The notes: a model not told the origin generated them from the sequence alone. 7,450 nucleotides of DNA from JBELHO01 sp042091375 (GCA_042091375.1 JBELHO010000090.1:1-7450), one strand, 5' to 3'; counted from the first letter of the stretch, positions 1-6,509 are shown. Program-made: numbers and translations.

Positions 1-288
1 CACTTGTATGGGTTTATTGATGAATATCCATTGCGAAAAACACTTGCCGAGAAGTTGTGCAATGTTGAAGCAATCACTCAAATAGGCAAAAACATTTTGG
101 TTGCACCAGGAAGTCAAAACAGGCAAAACCAAATCAGCTATCAGGGTCAATTATGGTTTAAAACGCATACCTGTGATTATGCCGATGGTGTAGCTTACAA
201 ACCAACACTAGAAACTACCAACCTTGAGTTATTAGATTTAGCGGTACCTCAACTTTATCTTTCTATACTTAAACAAACTTTGTATTAA
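1..288 (+). CDS. C-terminal fragment of an unidentified protein (5' end outside window)
   Basis: The frame is open from the left edge and ends at TAA 286-288, giving 95 visible residues. There is no reason to take the TTG at position 4 as the true start, so the gene most likely begins outside the window. The visible part looks soluble: it is mixed polar and hydrophobic, has no membrane segment, and includes a stretch reading GKNILVAPGSQNRQNQ and a hydrophobic C-terminal end (LAVPQLYLSILKQ). I do not recognise the family and assign no function. It is separated from the mrp operon by 267 bp with promoter-like sequences, so it is probably a separate transcription unit. I see no convincing hairpin plus T-run directly after its stop. 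Coding status is supported by the uninterrupted frame and protein-like composition only. Confidence 0.6.
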   Translation, partial: HLYGFIDEYPLRKTLAEKLCNVEAITQIGKNILVAPGSQNRQNQISYQGQLWFKTHTCDYADGVAYKPTLETTNLELLDLAVPQLYLSILKQTLY

Positions 289-359
289 TCCGATCGGTAC
301 GATGAGCGTATTAAAAACATCAGTTAAGTCAAATATTACCAGCTAATTGATTCCAATTT

Positions 360-393
360 GTACTATATACAATAAAGTACATGTTTTATGTGC
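360..393. repeat. Two overlapping short inverted repeats upstream of the mrp promoters
   Basis: GTACT (360-364) is mirrored by AGTAC (376-380) across an 11-nt spacer. GTACAT (377-382) is mirrored with one mismatch by ATGTGC (388-393) across 5 nt. The two dyads share GTAC at 377-380. They lie about 20-50 bp upstream of the first candidate -35 box, a usual place for an activator to bind. The arms are short and the region is AT-rich, so chance is a real alternative. Confidence 0.3.
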
Positions 394-411
394 ATTTACA
401 TACGCTTAATC

Positions 412-441
412 TAGACATTACAGTCGATTCTAAAGTATAAA
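412..441 (+). promoter_or_regulatory. Candidate sigma70 promoter P1 for the mrp operon
   Basis: TAGACA (412-417, 5/6 to TTGACA) and TATAAA (436-441, 5/6 to TATAAT) are separated by 18 bp. A start near 448 would give an untranslated leader of about 108 nt before the mrpA ATG. This is the best hexamer match in the intergenic region. AT-rich DNA gives many false -10 boxes, so this is a prediction only. Confidence 0.45.
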
Positions 442-456
442 TACAAGACTATACGC

Positions 457-485
457 TTGGTGCATTACTCCATTTTTTTTATAAA
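457..485 (+). promoter_or_regulatory. Candidate sigma70 promoter P2 for the mrp operon
   Basis: TTGGTG (457-462, 3/6) and TATAAA (480-485, 5/6) have the optimal 17-bp spacer, which includes most of a run of eight T's. Transcription would start near 492, leaving a leader of about 64 nt and placing the perfect dyad at 495-510 right at the start site, a classic repressor position. It is an alternative or an addition to P1. Confidence 0.35.
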
Positions 486-494
486 CCGAGTGCT

Positions 495-510
495 AGCAAT
501 TAATATTGCT
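495..510. promoter_or_regulatory. Perfect inverted repeat in the mrp leader (operator or weak attenuator hairpin)
   Basis: AGCAAT (495-500), loop TAAT (501-504), ATTGCT (505-510) is a perfect 6-bp stem followed by TTT (511-513), so the run from 510 to 513 is four T's. As RNA it could be a weak terminator-like hairpin; as DNA it is a symmetric 16-bp operator candidate. Its left half contains AGCAATTA, the reverse complement of TAATTGCT, which occurs twice upstream of the LysR gene at the other end of the window. The stem is AT-rich and short, so strong termination is unlikely. Confidence 0.4.
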
Positions 511-542
511 TTTACCTTTGATACTTCGTAGGGATAAAAGCT

Positions 543-548
543 AAAGGA
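543..548 (+). promoter_or_regulatory. Ribosome binding site of mrpA
   Basis: AAAGGA lies 7 nt before the ATG at 556. An in-frame TAA at 550-552 sits immediately upstream, so 556 is the first possible ATG. The next in-frame ATG (565) would be too far from this site. Confidence 0.8.
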
Positions 549-555
549 ATAAATT

Positions 556-3348
556 ATGTCATTGATGTGGATACCTCTGTTATCCCTGTTAGGCAGTCTG
601 TTTGCAGCAACGTCTAACAAACTTCCTCGTACTTATGCTGCAATTGCCATTGCCGCATTTCCACTGTTCGCGCTCGCGATTGTGTTTTCTTATTCTGGCA
701 GTGTATTTGATGGACAAGTGATCCGCGAATCGTATCAGTGGATCCCACTATTGGGCATTGATATTAGTTTTCGCCTTGATGGTTTAGCTATTTTATTTTG
801 CTTTATGATATTGGGTATCGGGCTGCTGATTATTTTATATGCCCGCTATTACTTAAGTCAAAAAGACAATATGGCACGCTTCTACGCTTTCCTGATGCTC
901 TTTATGATGGCGATGTTAGGTATTGTGTTATCAAATAACGTGATACAGATGTGGATTTTTTGGGAGCTTACTAGCGTCAGTTCATTTTTATTGATTAGCT
1001 TTTGGTGGCATAGTAAGGCCGCGAGGCAAGGCGCGCGTATGGCATTGATTATCACAGGTGGGGGCGGTCTGGCTCTACTTGCTGGTCTTGTTCTAATAGG
1101 TCAAATAGTCGGTAGTTATAACCTAGATGATATTTTAAAAAGTGGGCAGTTACTTACGCAGCATAATCTGTACCCTGTGATACTCGGTCTTGTTTTATTA
1201 GGGGCATTCACTAAATCAGCTCAATTTCCTTTTCACTTTTGGTTACCGCATGCAATGGCTGCGCCGACACCCGTTAGTGCCTATCTCCATTCAGCTACCA
1301 TGGTTAAAGCGGGAATTTTTCTATTAGCGCGGTTCCATCCAGCCCTTGCCGGAACAGAGTTATGGTTTAGCATTGTCACCATCGTTGGCTTAGCGACACT
1401 TTTAGTGGGGGCTTATGTCGCGTTATTCAAACATGATTTAAAGGGGCTGCTTGCCTATTCGACTATTTCGCATTTGGGCTTAATTACGTTACTTTTGGGC
1501 CTAGATACTCAGCTTGCTACTGTTGCAGCGATATTCCATATTATCAACCACGCTATATTTAAGGCGTCATTATTTATGGCAACCGGTATTATTGACCATG
1601 AAACGGGTTCTCGTGATATGCGTAAACTCAATGGGTTATGGAAATTTATGCCATACACCGCGACTTTGGCGATGATAGCAGCCGCTTCAATGGCGGGTGT
1701 GCCATTACTCAATGGCTTCTTATCAAAAGAAATGTTTTTTGCCGAAACGCTTCATCAGCATGTGTTAGGTTCAATGTCTTGGTTGATCCCTGTGCTTGCT
1801 ACATTGGCAGGAGCATTGTCGGTTGCCTATTCAATCAGGTTTATTCACGATGTGTTCTTTAATGGCGAACCCATTGGTATAACCAAAGAAATACACGAAC
1901 CTCCGCGTTATATGCGAGTGCCTATAGAGGTCCTTGTGGCGCTGTGTGTTTTTGTAGGTATGTTCCCTCATTTTGCTGTTGATACGGTGTTAGCAAGTGC
2001 ATCGCGAGCCGTGTTGGGTAGTACAGAATTACCACAATATAGTTTAGCAATTTGGCATGGTCTTAATTTGCCTTTGTTAATGAGCTTTTTGGCTGTCAGT
2101 ATTGGTCTTTTACTCTATTGGCAACGCAAACACTTATTTCAATTTAATGCATCTTTGCCGGTAATTGATTCCCGAAGGGTATTTTTAAAATCTATTAAAC
2201 GCCTTGTGAGTGCGTCTGAATTGTTGATGGCTCGTTTAGAAACAGGCTCTTTGCAGCGTTATGTCGGGTGGTTATTGGTTACTGTTTTACTGTTCGCTGC
2301 GGTACCGCTTTTTGATATGTTAAAACTTGCCGGTGATCAACCCCTGCAACCAATTGATCCCCATAATATAATTGGGGCAGGTTTGCTTATTATTGGCGCA
2401 TTAGCAACGGTTATTTGGCACAGAGTAAGATTTGTATCGCTATTAATGATTTCCATCGTTGGTTTAATGGTATCGGTTGCATTTACACGCTTTTCTGCGC
2501 CTGATTTAGCATTGACACAATTGACTGTTGAAGTTGTGACGGTAGTACTTTTGATGTTGGCACTGTTCTTTTTACCACACCGCACGCCTAGAGAGTCGTC
2601 TTCATTGCGCTTAGTACGTGATGTGGGTATTGCATCTGCTATCGGTGTGATTATAGGCTCAATATGCTATGCCATTTTAACCCGTCCGCTTAATTCCATT
2701 TCTGAGTTTTTTATTGCGAATTCTAAAACAGGGGGTGGGGGAACCAATGTCGTGAATGTTATTTTGGTCGACTTCCGTGGCTTTGATACCTTAGGTGAAA
2801 TTATTGTATTGGGTATTGCAGCGTTAGGTATCTTTAAGTTACTGATTAATTTGCCACTATTTATGCCAGCCACCGATGGTGAGGGCAGACCTTGGGCGAT
2901 TGAACGTCATCCGATGTTGCTCGCCACTATCTCTCAAGCATTACTGCCGCTTGCCATTATGGTGAGTGTGTATATCTTCCTGCGTGGTCACAACTTACCG
3001 GGTGGGGGGTTTATTGCTGGTCTCGTTACCTCAATAGCCTTTATTTTACAGTATATGGCGCATGGTTCGGATTGGATATATCAGCGTTTAGATATCAATT
3101 ATCGAAAAATAATTGCCTCGGGCATCGCGATTGCATTCGTAACGGGTGTTGGAAGCTGGCTTTTTGAACGTCCATTTTTAACATCGTGGTTTGCATATTT
3201 TGATATCCCAGGTATTGGTAAAATTGAACTAGCCAGTGCCATGGCGTTTGATCTTGGGGTTTATATAACAGTGGTTGGGGCAACATTAATGATTTTAGCA
3301 AGCTTGGGTAAATTAACTGCCGCAGGTCATGCTAAGGGGGCGAAATAG
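556..3348 (+). CDS. mrpA: Na+/H+ antiporter Mrp, fused MrpA-MrpB subunit
   Basis: This 930-residue polytopic membrane protein combines the largest antiporter subunit with MrpB. Residues about 1-500 are a NuoL/ND5-type proton-translocation domain. Its ion-path residues are visible: E137 in FWELTSVSSFLL, K220 in AFTKSAQFPFHFWLP, H245 and K251 in AYLHSATMVKAG, and H328, H332 and K336 in HIINHAIFKASLF. Residues about 590-770 are the NuoJ/MbhD-like MrpA C-terminal part, with SAPDLALTQLTVEVV (E659) and NVVNVILVDFRGFDTLGE (E748). From about 786 to the end is the MrpB (MnhB) domain, with GHNLPGGGFIAGL at 811-823. MrpA alone is normally about 770-800 residues and MrpB about 140, so the length fits an exact fusion. 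No stop or frameshift lies between the parts. The start has an AAAGGA site at 543-548. In the complex, this subunit is thought to hold much of the Na+ and H+ path. Fusion is typical of the proteobacterial Pha/Mnh group. Confidence 0.95.
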   Translation: MSLMWIPLLSLLGSLFAATSNKLPRTYAAIAIAAFPLFALAIVFSYSGSVFDGQVIRESYQWIPLLGIDISFRLDGLAILFCFMILGIGLLIILYARYYLSQKDNMARFYAFLMLFMMAMLGIVLSNNVIQMWIFWELTSVSSFLLISFWWHSKAARQGARMALIITGGGGLALLAGLVLIGQIVGSYNLDDILKSGQLLTQHNLYPVILGLVLLGAFTKSAQFPFHFWLPHAMAAPTPVSAYLHSATMVKAGIFLLARFHPALAGTELWFSIVTIVGLATLLVGAYVALFKHDLKGLLAYSTISHLGLITLLLGLDTQLATVAAIFHIINHAIFKASLFMATGIIDHETGSRDMRKLNGLWKFMPYTATLAMIAAASMAGVPLLNGFLSKEMFFAETLHQHVLGSMSWLIPVLATLAGALSVAYSIRFIHDVFFNGEPIGITKEIHEPPRYMRVPIEVLVALCVFVGMFPHFAVDTVLASASRAVLGSTELPQYSLAIWHGLNLPLLMSFLAVSIGLLLYWQRKHLFQFNASLPVIDSRRVFLKSIKRLVSASELLMARLETGSLQRYVGWLLVTVLLFAAVPLFDMLKLAGDQPLQPIDPHNIIGAGLLIIGALATVIWHRVRFVSLLMISIVGLMVSVAFTRFSAPDLALTQLTVEVVTVVLLMLALFFLPHRTPRESSSLRLVRDVGIASAIGVIIGSICYAILTRPLNSISEFFIANSKTGGGGTNVVNVILVDFRGFDTLGEIIVLGIAALGIFKLLINLPLFMPATDGEGRPWAIERHPMLLATISQALLPLAIMVSVYIFLRGHNLPGGGFIAGLVTSIAFILQYMAHGSDWIYQRLDINYRKIIASGIAIAFVTGVGSWLFERPFLTSWFAYFDIPGIGKIELASAMAFDLGVYITVVGATLMILASLGKLTAAGHAKGAK

Positions 3349-3689
3349 TGGAAGTGTTATATGCTGTATGCGTTGGAGTACTTATCTCCTGCGGCGTTTT
3401 TTTAATTTTACGCGGACGTACTTTTCCAGTTGTTTTGGGCCTGACAATGTTGTCTTATGGCGTGAACTTATTTTTGTTTGCATCAGGTCGTATTCATATT
3501 AATAAAGCAGTGGTACTAGGGACATCATCAAATTATGCCGATCCTTTACCACAGGCTTTTGTTCTCACCGCAATTGTAATTGGTTTCGCTATGACCGCAT
3601 TTTGTGTCATTCTTGCGATCCGTGCACGTGCTGATTTAGGCCATGACCACGTTCATGCCCGCTTTTCCAAAATCAAAGCTAAGGAGTAA
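3348..3689 (+). CDS. mrpC: Na+/H+ antiporter Mrp, subunit C (NuoK-like)
   Basis: This 113-residue protein is the usual MrpC/MnhC size and belongs to the NuoK/ND4L family, with three membrane helices (about 3-22, 27-46 and 68-92). The family signature DPLPQAFVLTAIVI is at 65-78 and GLTMLSYGVNLFL at 31-43. The start is GTG, sharing one base with the mrpA stop (TAGTG, 3346-3350), with AAGGGGG at 3334-3340 seven nt upstream, so translation is coupled to mrpA. MrpC sits beside MrpA and MrpD in the membrane, and its helices contribute to the link between them. The C-terminal tail GHDHVHARF (98-106) contains three histidines and probably faces the cytoplasm; its role, if any, is unknown. Confidence 0.95.
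   Translation: MEVLYAVCVGVLISCGVFLILRGRTFPVVLGLTMLSYGVNLFLFASGRIHINKAVVLGTSSNYADPLPQAFVLTAIVIGFAMTAFCVILAIRARADLGHDHVHARFSKIKAKE
3681..3686 (+). promoter_or_regulatory. Ribosome binding site of mrpD inside the end of mrpC
   Basis: AAGGAG lies in the last codons of mrpC, 7 nt before the GTG at 3694. It decides that GTG as the start of mrpD, as no ATG is positioned near it. Confidence 0.8.
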
Positions 3690-3693
3690 TTAA

Positions 3694-5196
3694 GTGCAGC
3701 ATTTTATTTCTTTGCCTATTTTGGTACCCATGCTAACGGGTATTCTCCTGCTGTTACCACCTTGTGGGAAAAATTTACTGGCACGTCGGGTTGTGTCAGT
3801 GATCATGTCTTTTGCCACCCTTGCGGTAAGTGTGTATTTGCTTAATGTGAGCTTATCAGGTCAGATAAATGTTTATGCTATAGGCAACTGGCAAGCACCC
3901 TTTGGTATTGTGTTAGTCGCCGATATTATGTCATCAATGTTAGTTACCTTAACGTCATTACTGGTGGTGGTGTGTGTCATTTATTCGTTAAATGGCGACG
4001 ATGAAGACGGTAGCTTTTTTCACCCACTCATCCACTTTTTATTATTAGGTGTGAATGGTGCATTCTTAACCGGTGATTTGTTCAACTTATTTGTGTTTTT
4101 CGAAGTACTGCTGATAGCCTCTTATGCGTTATTAATGCATAGCTCTGATAAACATAAAACTCAATCAGCGTTGCATTATGTTGTTTTAAATCTTGTGGGT
4201 TCGAGTATTTTCCTTATCGCATTAGGAATTTTGTATGGCGTGCTGGGTACTTTAAATATTGCAGATATGTCTCTTAAAGCAGCTGCACTTTCAGGTGATG
4301 ACAGAGCGTTACTCAATATTGGTGGCATGCTTTTACTTGTTGTATTTGGCTTAAAAGCCGCTGTTATACCGCTTCAGTTTTGGTTGCCAGCAACGTATTC
4401 TTCTGCGCTTCCTGTAGTTGCTGCCATGTTTGCAATTATGACAAAAGTGGGTATTTACTCAATGATCCGTGTTTATCCCACCATTTTTGCTGAACCGGGA
4501 AATGGCATGACTCACATTGCTCAATCCTGGTTGTGGCCTGCTGCACTCATTACCTTGGTCATAGGAACCATTGGTGTGATTGCCAGTAAAGACTTACGTA
4601 TGGTTACCGCAAATTTAGTGATTGTATCAATTGGTACGTTAGTCGCTGCCGTATCGTTTAATACACCTGGTGCAACAGCTCTTGCATTGTATTACCTTGT
4701 GCATTCCACCTTGGTAACGGCTGGATTATTTTTACTGGCTGATATTATCGGCAAGCAAAGGGGCAAGGTTGGCGTACGCTTGGTTCCTGCAAGGCCAATT
4801 ACACAGCCAATATTATTGGGTACGAGCTTTATTGTTTTAGTTCTGGCTGTGGTTGGGATGCCGCCTTTTTCAGGCTTTATAAGTAAAGTATGGATTTTAA
4901 AAGAGTCATTGAATAGTGCTAATGCACAATGGTTTTGGCCGGTATATCTGATCTGTTCGTTATTTGTTTTAATGGCATTAACGCGTTCAGGTTCTCAGTT
5001 ATTTTGGCGTCATAATGGGCAAAACCAATCTGATGTAAAGGCCAATAAATACCAAGTGTTAGCGGTGATGGTCTTACTGTTAAGCTCACCTCTTTTGAGC
5101 TTTTTCGCCGGGCCAATCAGCGAAGTCACAACCTTAGCTGCTGAACAAGCATTTAATACTCAAGCACTGCAAGGTGCTGTATTGGGAGGAAAGTAA
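3694..5196 (+). CDS. mrpD: Na+/H+ antiporter Mrp, subunit D (NuoM/NuoN-like)
   Basis: This 500-residue membrane protein has the normal MrpD/MnhD length and about 14 helices. It is the second NuoL/M/N-type antiporter-like module. Key residues visible are E137 in FNLFVFFEVLLIASY (131-145), K221 in VFGLKAAVIPLQFWLP (217-232) and K251 in IMTKVGIYSMIR (248-259). A histidine, H337, lies in the discontinuous late helix (YYLVHSTLVTAGLFLLADI, 333-351). At the place where MrpA has K336, this protein has T342. Mutation work on Bacillus MrpD shows that the glutamate and first lysine are essential for antiport, so the ion path here looks functional. It starts at GTG, 4 bp after mrpC, with AAGGAG in the end of mrpC. 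MrpD and MrpA lie side by side with MrpC in the assembled complex. Confidence 0.95.
   Translation: MQHFISLPILVPMLTGILLLLPPCGKNLLARRVVSVIMSFATLAVSVYLLNVSLSGQINVYAIGNWQAPFGIVLVADIMSSMLVTLTSLLVVVCVIYSLNGDDEDGSFFHPLIHFLLLGVNGAFLTGDLFNLFVFFEVLLIASYALLMHSSDKHKTQSALHYVVLNLVGSSIFLIALGILYGVLGTLNIADMSLKAAALSGDDRALLNIGGMLLLVVFGLKAAVIPLQFWLPATYSSALPVVAAMFAIMTKVGIYSMIRVYPTIFAEPGNGMTHIAQSWLWPAALITLVIGTIGVIASKDLRMVTANLVIVSIGTLVAAVSFNTPGATALALYYLVHSTLVTAGLFLLADIIGKQRGKVGVRLVPARPITQPILLGTSFIVLVLAVVGMPPFSGFISKVWILKESLNSANAQWFWPVYLICSLFVLMALTRSGSQLFWRHNGQNQSDVKANKYQVLAVMVLLLSSPLLSFFAGPISEVTTLAAEQAFNTQALQGAVLGGK
5184..5190 (+). promoter_or_regulatory. Ribosome binding site that fixes the mrpE start
   Basis: GGGAGGA sits in the last codons of mrpD, 7 nt before the ATG at 5198. 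It favours 5198 over an in-frame upstream start at 5174, which would overlap mrpD and lacks a clear site of its own. Confidence 0.8.
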
Positions 5197-5197
5197 A

Positions 5198-5734
5198 ATG
5201 CGTGTTGAATCACATTTAAAGTTATTTCCAACGCCTTTTCGCAGCGTGTTACTGTTTAGTGTTTGGTTGCTATTAAATAATAGTATTTCTTTGGGTCACA
5301 TCGTGCTTGGTGCGTTTTTAGCGACAGTTATACCATTGATTATATTACCCTTTAGAGAGCCGCAACCGCTTATTCTCAAAAAGGGGTTGGCTATTAAACA
5401 AGTGTTTATTGTATTGTTTGATATTATTTCAGCCAATATTCATGTCGCTTTTTTGATACTCGGTCCGATTAAATCGTTGCGCCCAGCATTTGTCAAAGTG
5501 CCGCTTGATTTAACACATGATTTGCCTATTACAATATTAGCAAGTACGGTGTCGCTGACACCGGGTACGGTGAGTGCTGAGGTGTATCCTTTCCCTGAGA
5601 CACTTGCTGAAGGTGAAGTTGTACAACAGCGCTATTTATTAATTCACGTGCTTGACTTAGAGAATGAGCAAGCGCTAATTGATACAATAAAATCGCGATA
5701 CGAGGCACCGCTTAAGGAGATTTTTCAATGTTAA
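5198..5734 (+). CDS. mrpE: Na+/H+ antiporter Mrp, subunit E
   Basis: This 178-residue protein belongs to the MrpE/MnhE family (usual size about 155-180). An N-terminal pair of membrane segments (about 15-50) is followed by a third hydrophobic segment (about 68-90) and a soluble C-terminal domain. The family signature STVSLTPGTVSAEV is at 116-129, and LLIHVLD at 147-153 is also typical. MrpE has no complex I counterpart; it is specific to Mrp and related ion-translocating hydrogenases, and is needed for full antiport activity. The ATG at 5198 has a strong GGGAGGA site and comes one base after the mrpD stop. A start at 5174 would add eight residues and is disfavoured. The final codons overlap mrpF by 7 bp. 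Confidence 0.93.
   Translation: MRVESHLKLFPTPFRSVLLFSVWLLLNNSISLGHIVLGAFLATVIPLIILPFREPQPLILKKGLAIKQVFIVLFDIISANIHVAFLILGPIKSLRPAFVKVPLDLTHDLPITILASTVSLTPGTVSAEVYPFPETLAEGEVVQQRYLLIHVLDLENEQALIDTIKSRYEAPLKEIFQC
5714..5720 (+). promoter_or_regulatory. Ribosome binding site of mrpF inside the end of mrpE
   Basis: AAGGAGA lies in the last codons of mrpE, 7 nt upstream of the ATG at 5728. Confidence 0.75.
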
Positions 5735-5997
5735 GTACTGTTATATTAATTGTCTCAGCCATGATTGGTGTTTCTTTACTGCTCAATCTATGGCGTTTAT
5801 TAATGGGGCCGACCTTGCCTGATCGCATTTTAGCATTGGATACCATGTACATTAACTCCATTGCCTTGATTGTTTTATATGGTATTAAAGTGTCTTCTGG
5901 CCTTTATTTTGAAGCTGCTCTACTGATTGCAATGTTGGGCTTTGTTAGTACGGTAGCTGTGTGCAAGTTCTTGTTGCGCGGCGATATTATAGAGTAA
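5728..5997 (+). CDS. mrpF: Na+/H+ antiporter Mrp, subunit F
   Basis: This 89-residue protein has the normal MrpF/MnhF length, with three membrane helices (about 3-25, 42-56 and 62-84). The conserved loop GPTLPDRILALD at 27-38 includes the invariant Asp32 of the PDR motif, and GFVSTVAVCKFLLRGDIIE forms the C-terminus. MrpF is a small integral subunit; its Bacillus homologue has been linked to Na+ and bile-salt export and is required for the complex. The start overlaps mrpE by 7 bp and is preceded by AAGGAGA at 5714-5720, so the two genes are translationally coupled. Confidence 0.93.
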   Translation: MLSTVILIVSAMIGVSLLLNLWRLLMGPTLPDRILALDTMYINSIALIVLYGIKVSSGLYFEAALLIAMLGFVSTVAVCKFLLRGDIIE

Positions 5998-6003
5998 TTT
6001 ATT

Positions 6004-6333
6004 ATGGCTGAAATTTTTGTTTCTATTCTATTATTAATTGGTGGCACCTTTATCTTGATAGGTTCGATAGGTTTAAACCGAATGCCTGATTTTTTTATGA
6101 GGCTGCATGGGCCCACTAAAGCGACAACAATGGGTATGGCGGGTATTTTAATAGCCTCGATTATTTACTTTAGCGCGATTATCGAACTGCCGAGTGCAAA
6201 AGAGTTATTAATTTCTATCTTTTTACTTATTACTGCCCCCATTAGCGGTTATATGTTAATTAAGACAGCAATACACCACAGACTAAAAGCATATAAGGGC
6301 ACCAAAGGTGTAGACAATATAGAAGAGGATTAG
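6004..6333 (+). CDS. mrpG: Na+/H+ antiporter Mrp, subunit G
   Basis: This 109-residue protein is of the usual MrpG/MnhG size, with three membrane helices (about 4-25, 42-62 and 68-90). The signature GLNRMPDFFMRLHGPTKATT lies at 23-42, and FLLITAPISGYMLIKTA at 73-89 is also typical. The charged tail ends in DNIEED. The gene follows mrpF after 6 bp. Unlike the other cistrons, it lacks a clear purine-rich site: the best candidate is GAG at 5992-5994, overlapping the end of mrpF. Translation may therefore depend on re-initiation by ribosomes finishing mrpF. It is the last gene of the operon and is followed by a hairpin at 6341-6360. Confidence 0.93.
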   Translation: MAEIFVSILLLIGGTFILIGSIGLNRMPDFFMRLHGPTKATTMGMAGILIASIIYFSAIIELPSAKELLISIFLLITAPISGYMLIKTAIHHRLKAYKGTKGVDNIEED

Positions 6334-6340
6334 TGATAGC

Positions 6341-6363
6341 AGCCTTTTTTATTAAAGGCTTTT
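6341..6363 (+). terminator. Probable intrinsic terminator of the mrp operon
   Basis: AGCCTTT (6341-6347), a 6-nt loop and AAAGGCT (6354-6360) form a perfect 7-bp stem, with TTTT at 6360-6363. It begins 8 bp after the mrpG stop. The stem is short, has only three G-C pairs, and the T tract is interrupted after four bases, so read-through into the LysR gene is possible. Confidence 0.55.
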
Positions 6364-6453
6364 CAGCTTATTTTATGTCAGTTGTGAATAATTGCTAAAT
6401 CGTTACCGCAGCTTCAAATATCAAATTTAATAATCTATCCTACTCTTGCAAGC

Positions 6454-6496
6454 ATGCGATTGATTTTATTTAAATAAAAGGATTGATGCGACTGAT
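6454..6496. repeat. Imperfect 11-bp direct repeat with 32-bp periodicity
   Basis: ATGCGATTGAT (6454-6464) recurs as ATGCGACTGAT (6486-6496), 10 of 11 identical. The offset is 32 bp, close to three helical turns, so both copies would face the same side of the DNA. The shorter GATTGAT also occurs at 6481-6487. The repeats bracket the palindrome at 6464-6479 and lie just upstream of the candidate LysR gene promoter, consistent with a regulator binding region. Confidence 0.45.
6464..6479. repeat. Perfect 16-bp AT palindrome
   Basis: TTTTATTTAAATAAAA is a perfect palindrome between the two copies of the direct repeat. It consists only of A and T, so it could be an operator, a flexible or bent spacer, or chance. 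Confidence 0.45.
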
Positions 6497-6509
6497 AGTA
6501 ATTGGATAA

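Larger units (their letters stand above)
289..555 (+). other. Intergenic region upstream of the mrp operon
   Basis: This AT-rich stretch of 267 bp has no credible ORF. It starts with the small palindrome CCGATCGG (290-297), just after the stop of the upstream gene. It then holds dyads at 360-380 and 377-393, two candidate promoters, a run of eight T's (473-480), a perfect hairpin at 495-510 and the mrpA ribosome binding site. I compared the leader informally with known sodium, lithium and pH-responsive riboswitches and did not recognise any of them. Confidence 0.6.

Noticed and set aside
442..555. Sodium or other known riboswitch in the mrp leader
   Set aside because: The leader is short and I could find only a single 6-bp AT-rich hairpin, with no multi-stem conserved core that I recognise. 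A covariance-model search would be decisive.
1509..3301. Several minus-strand and alternate-frame ORFs inside mrpA
   Set aside because: They are short, have no protein-like motifs and lie over well-conserved coding sequence on the + strand; they are shadows of it.
2881..3348. A separate mrpB gene with an internal start
   Set aside because: The frame is continuous with mrpA, with no stop and no clear Shine-Dalgarno plus start at the domain border near 2881-2915.
5174..5197. Upstream in-frame start for mrpE
   Set aside because: It would overlap mrpD by 23 bp and lacks a ribosome site, while ATG 5198 has GGGAGGA at ideal spacing.
556..6333. Complex I (nuo) or hydrogenase-4/membrane-bound hydrogenase operon
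   Set aside because: NuoL-, NuoM- and NuoK-like subunits occur, but MrpE, F and G and the MrpB domain are present, and there are no peripheral redox or hydrogenase subunits. The gene order A-B-C-D-E-F-G is that of the Mrp antiporter.
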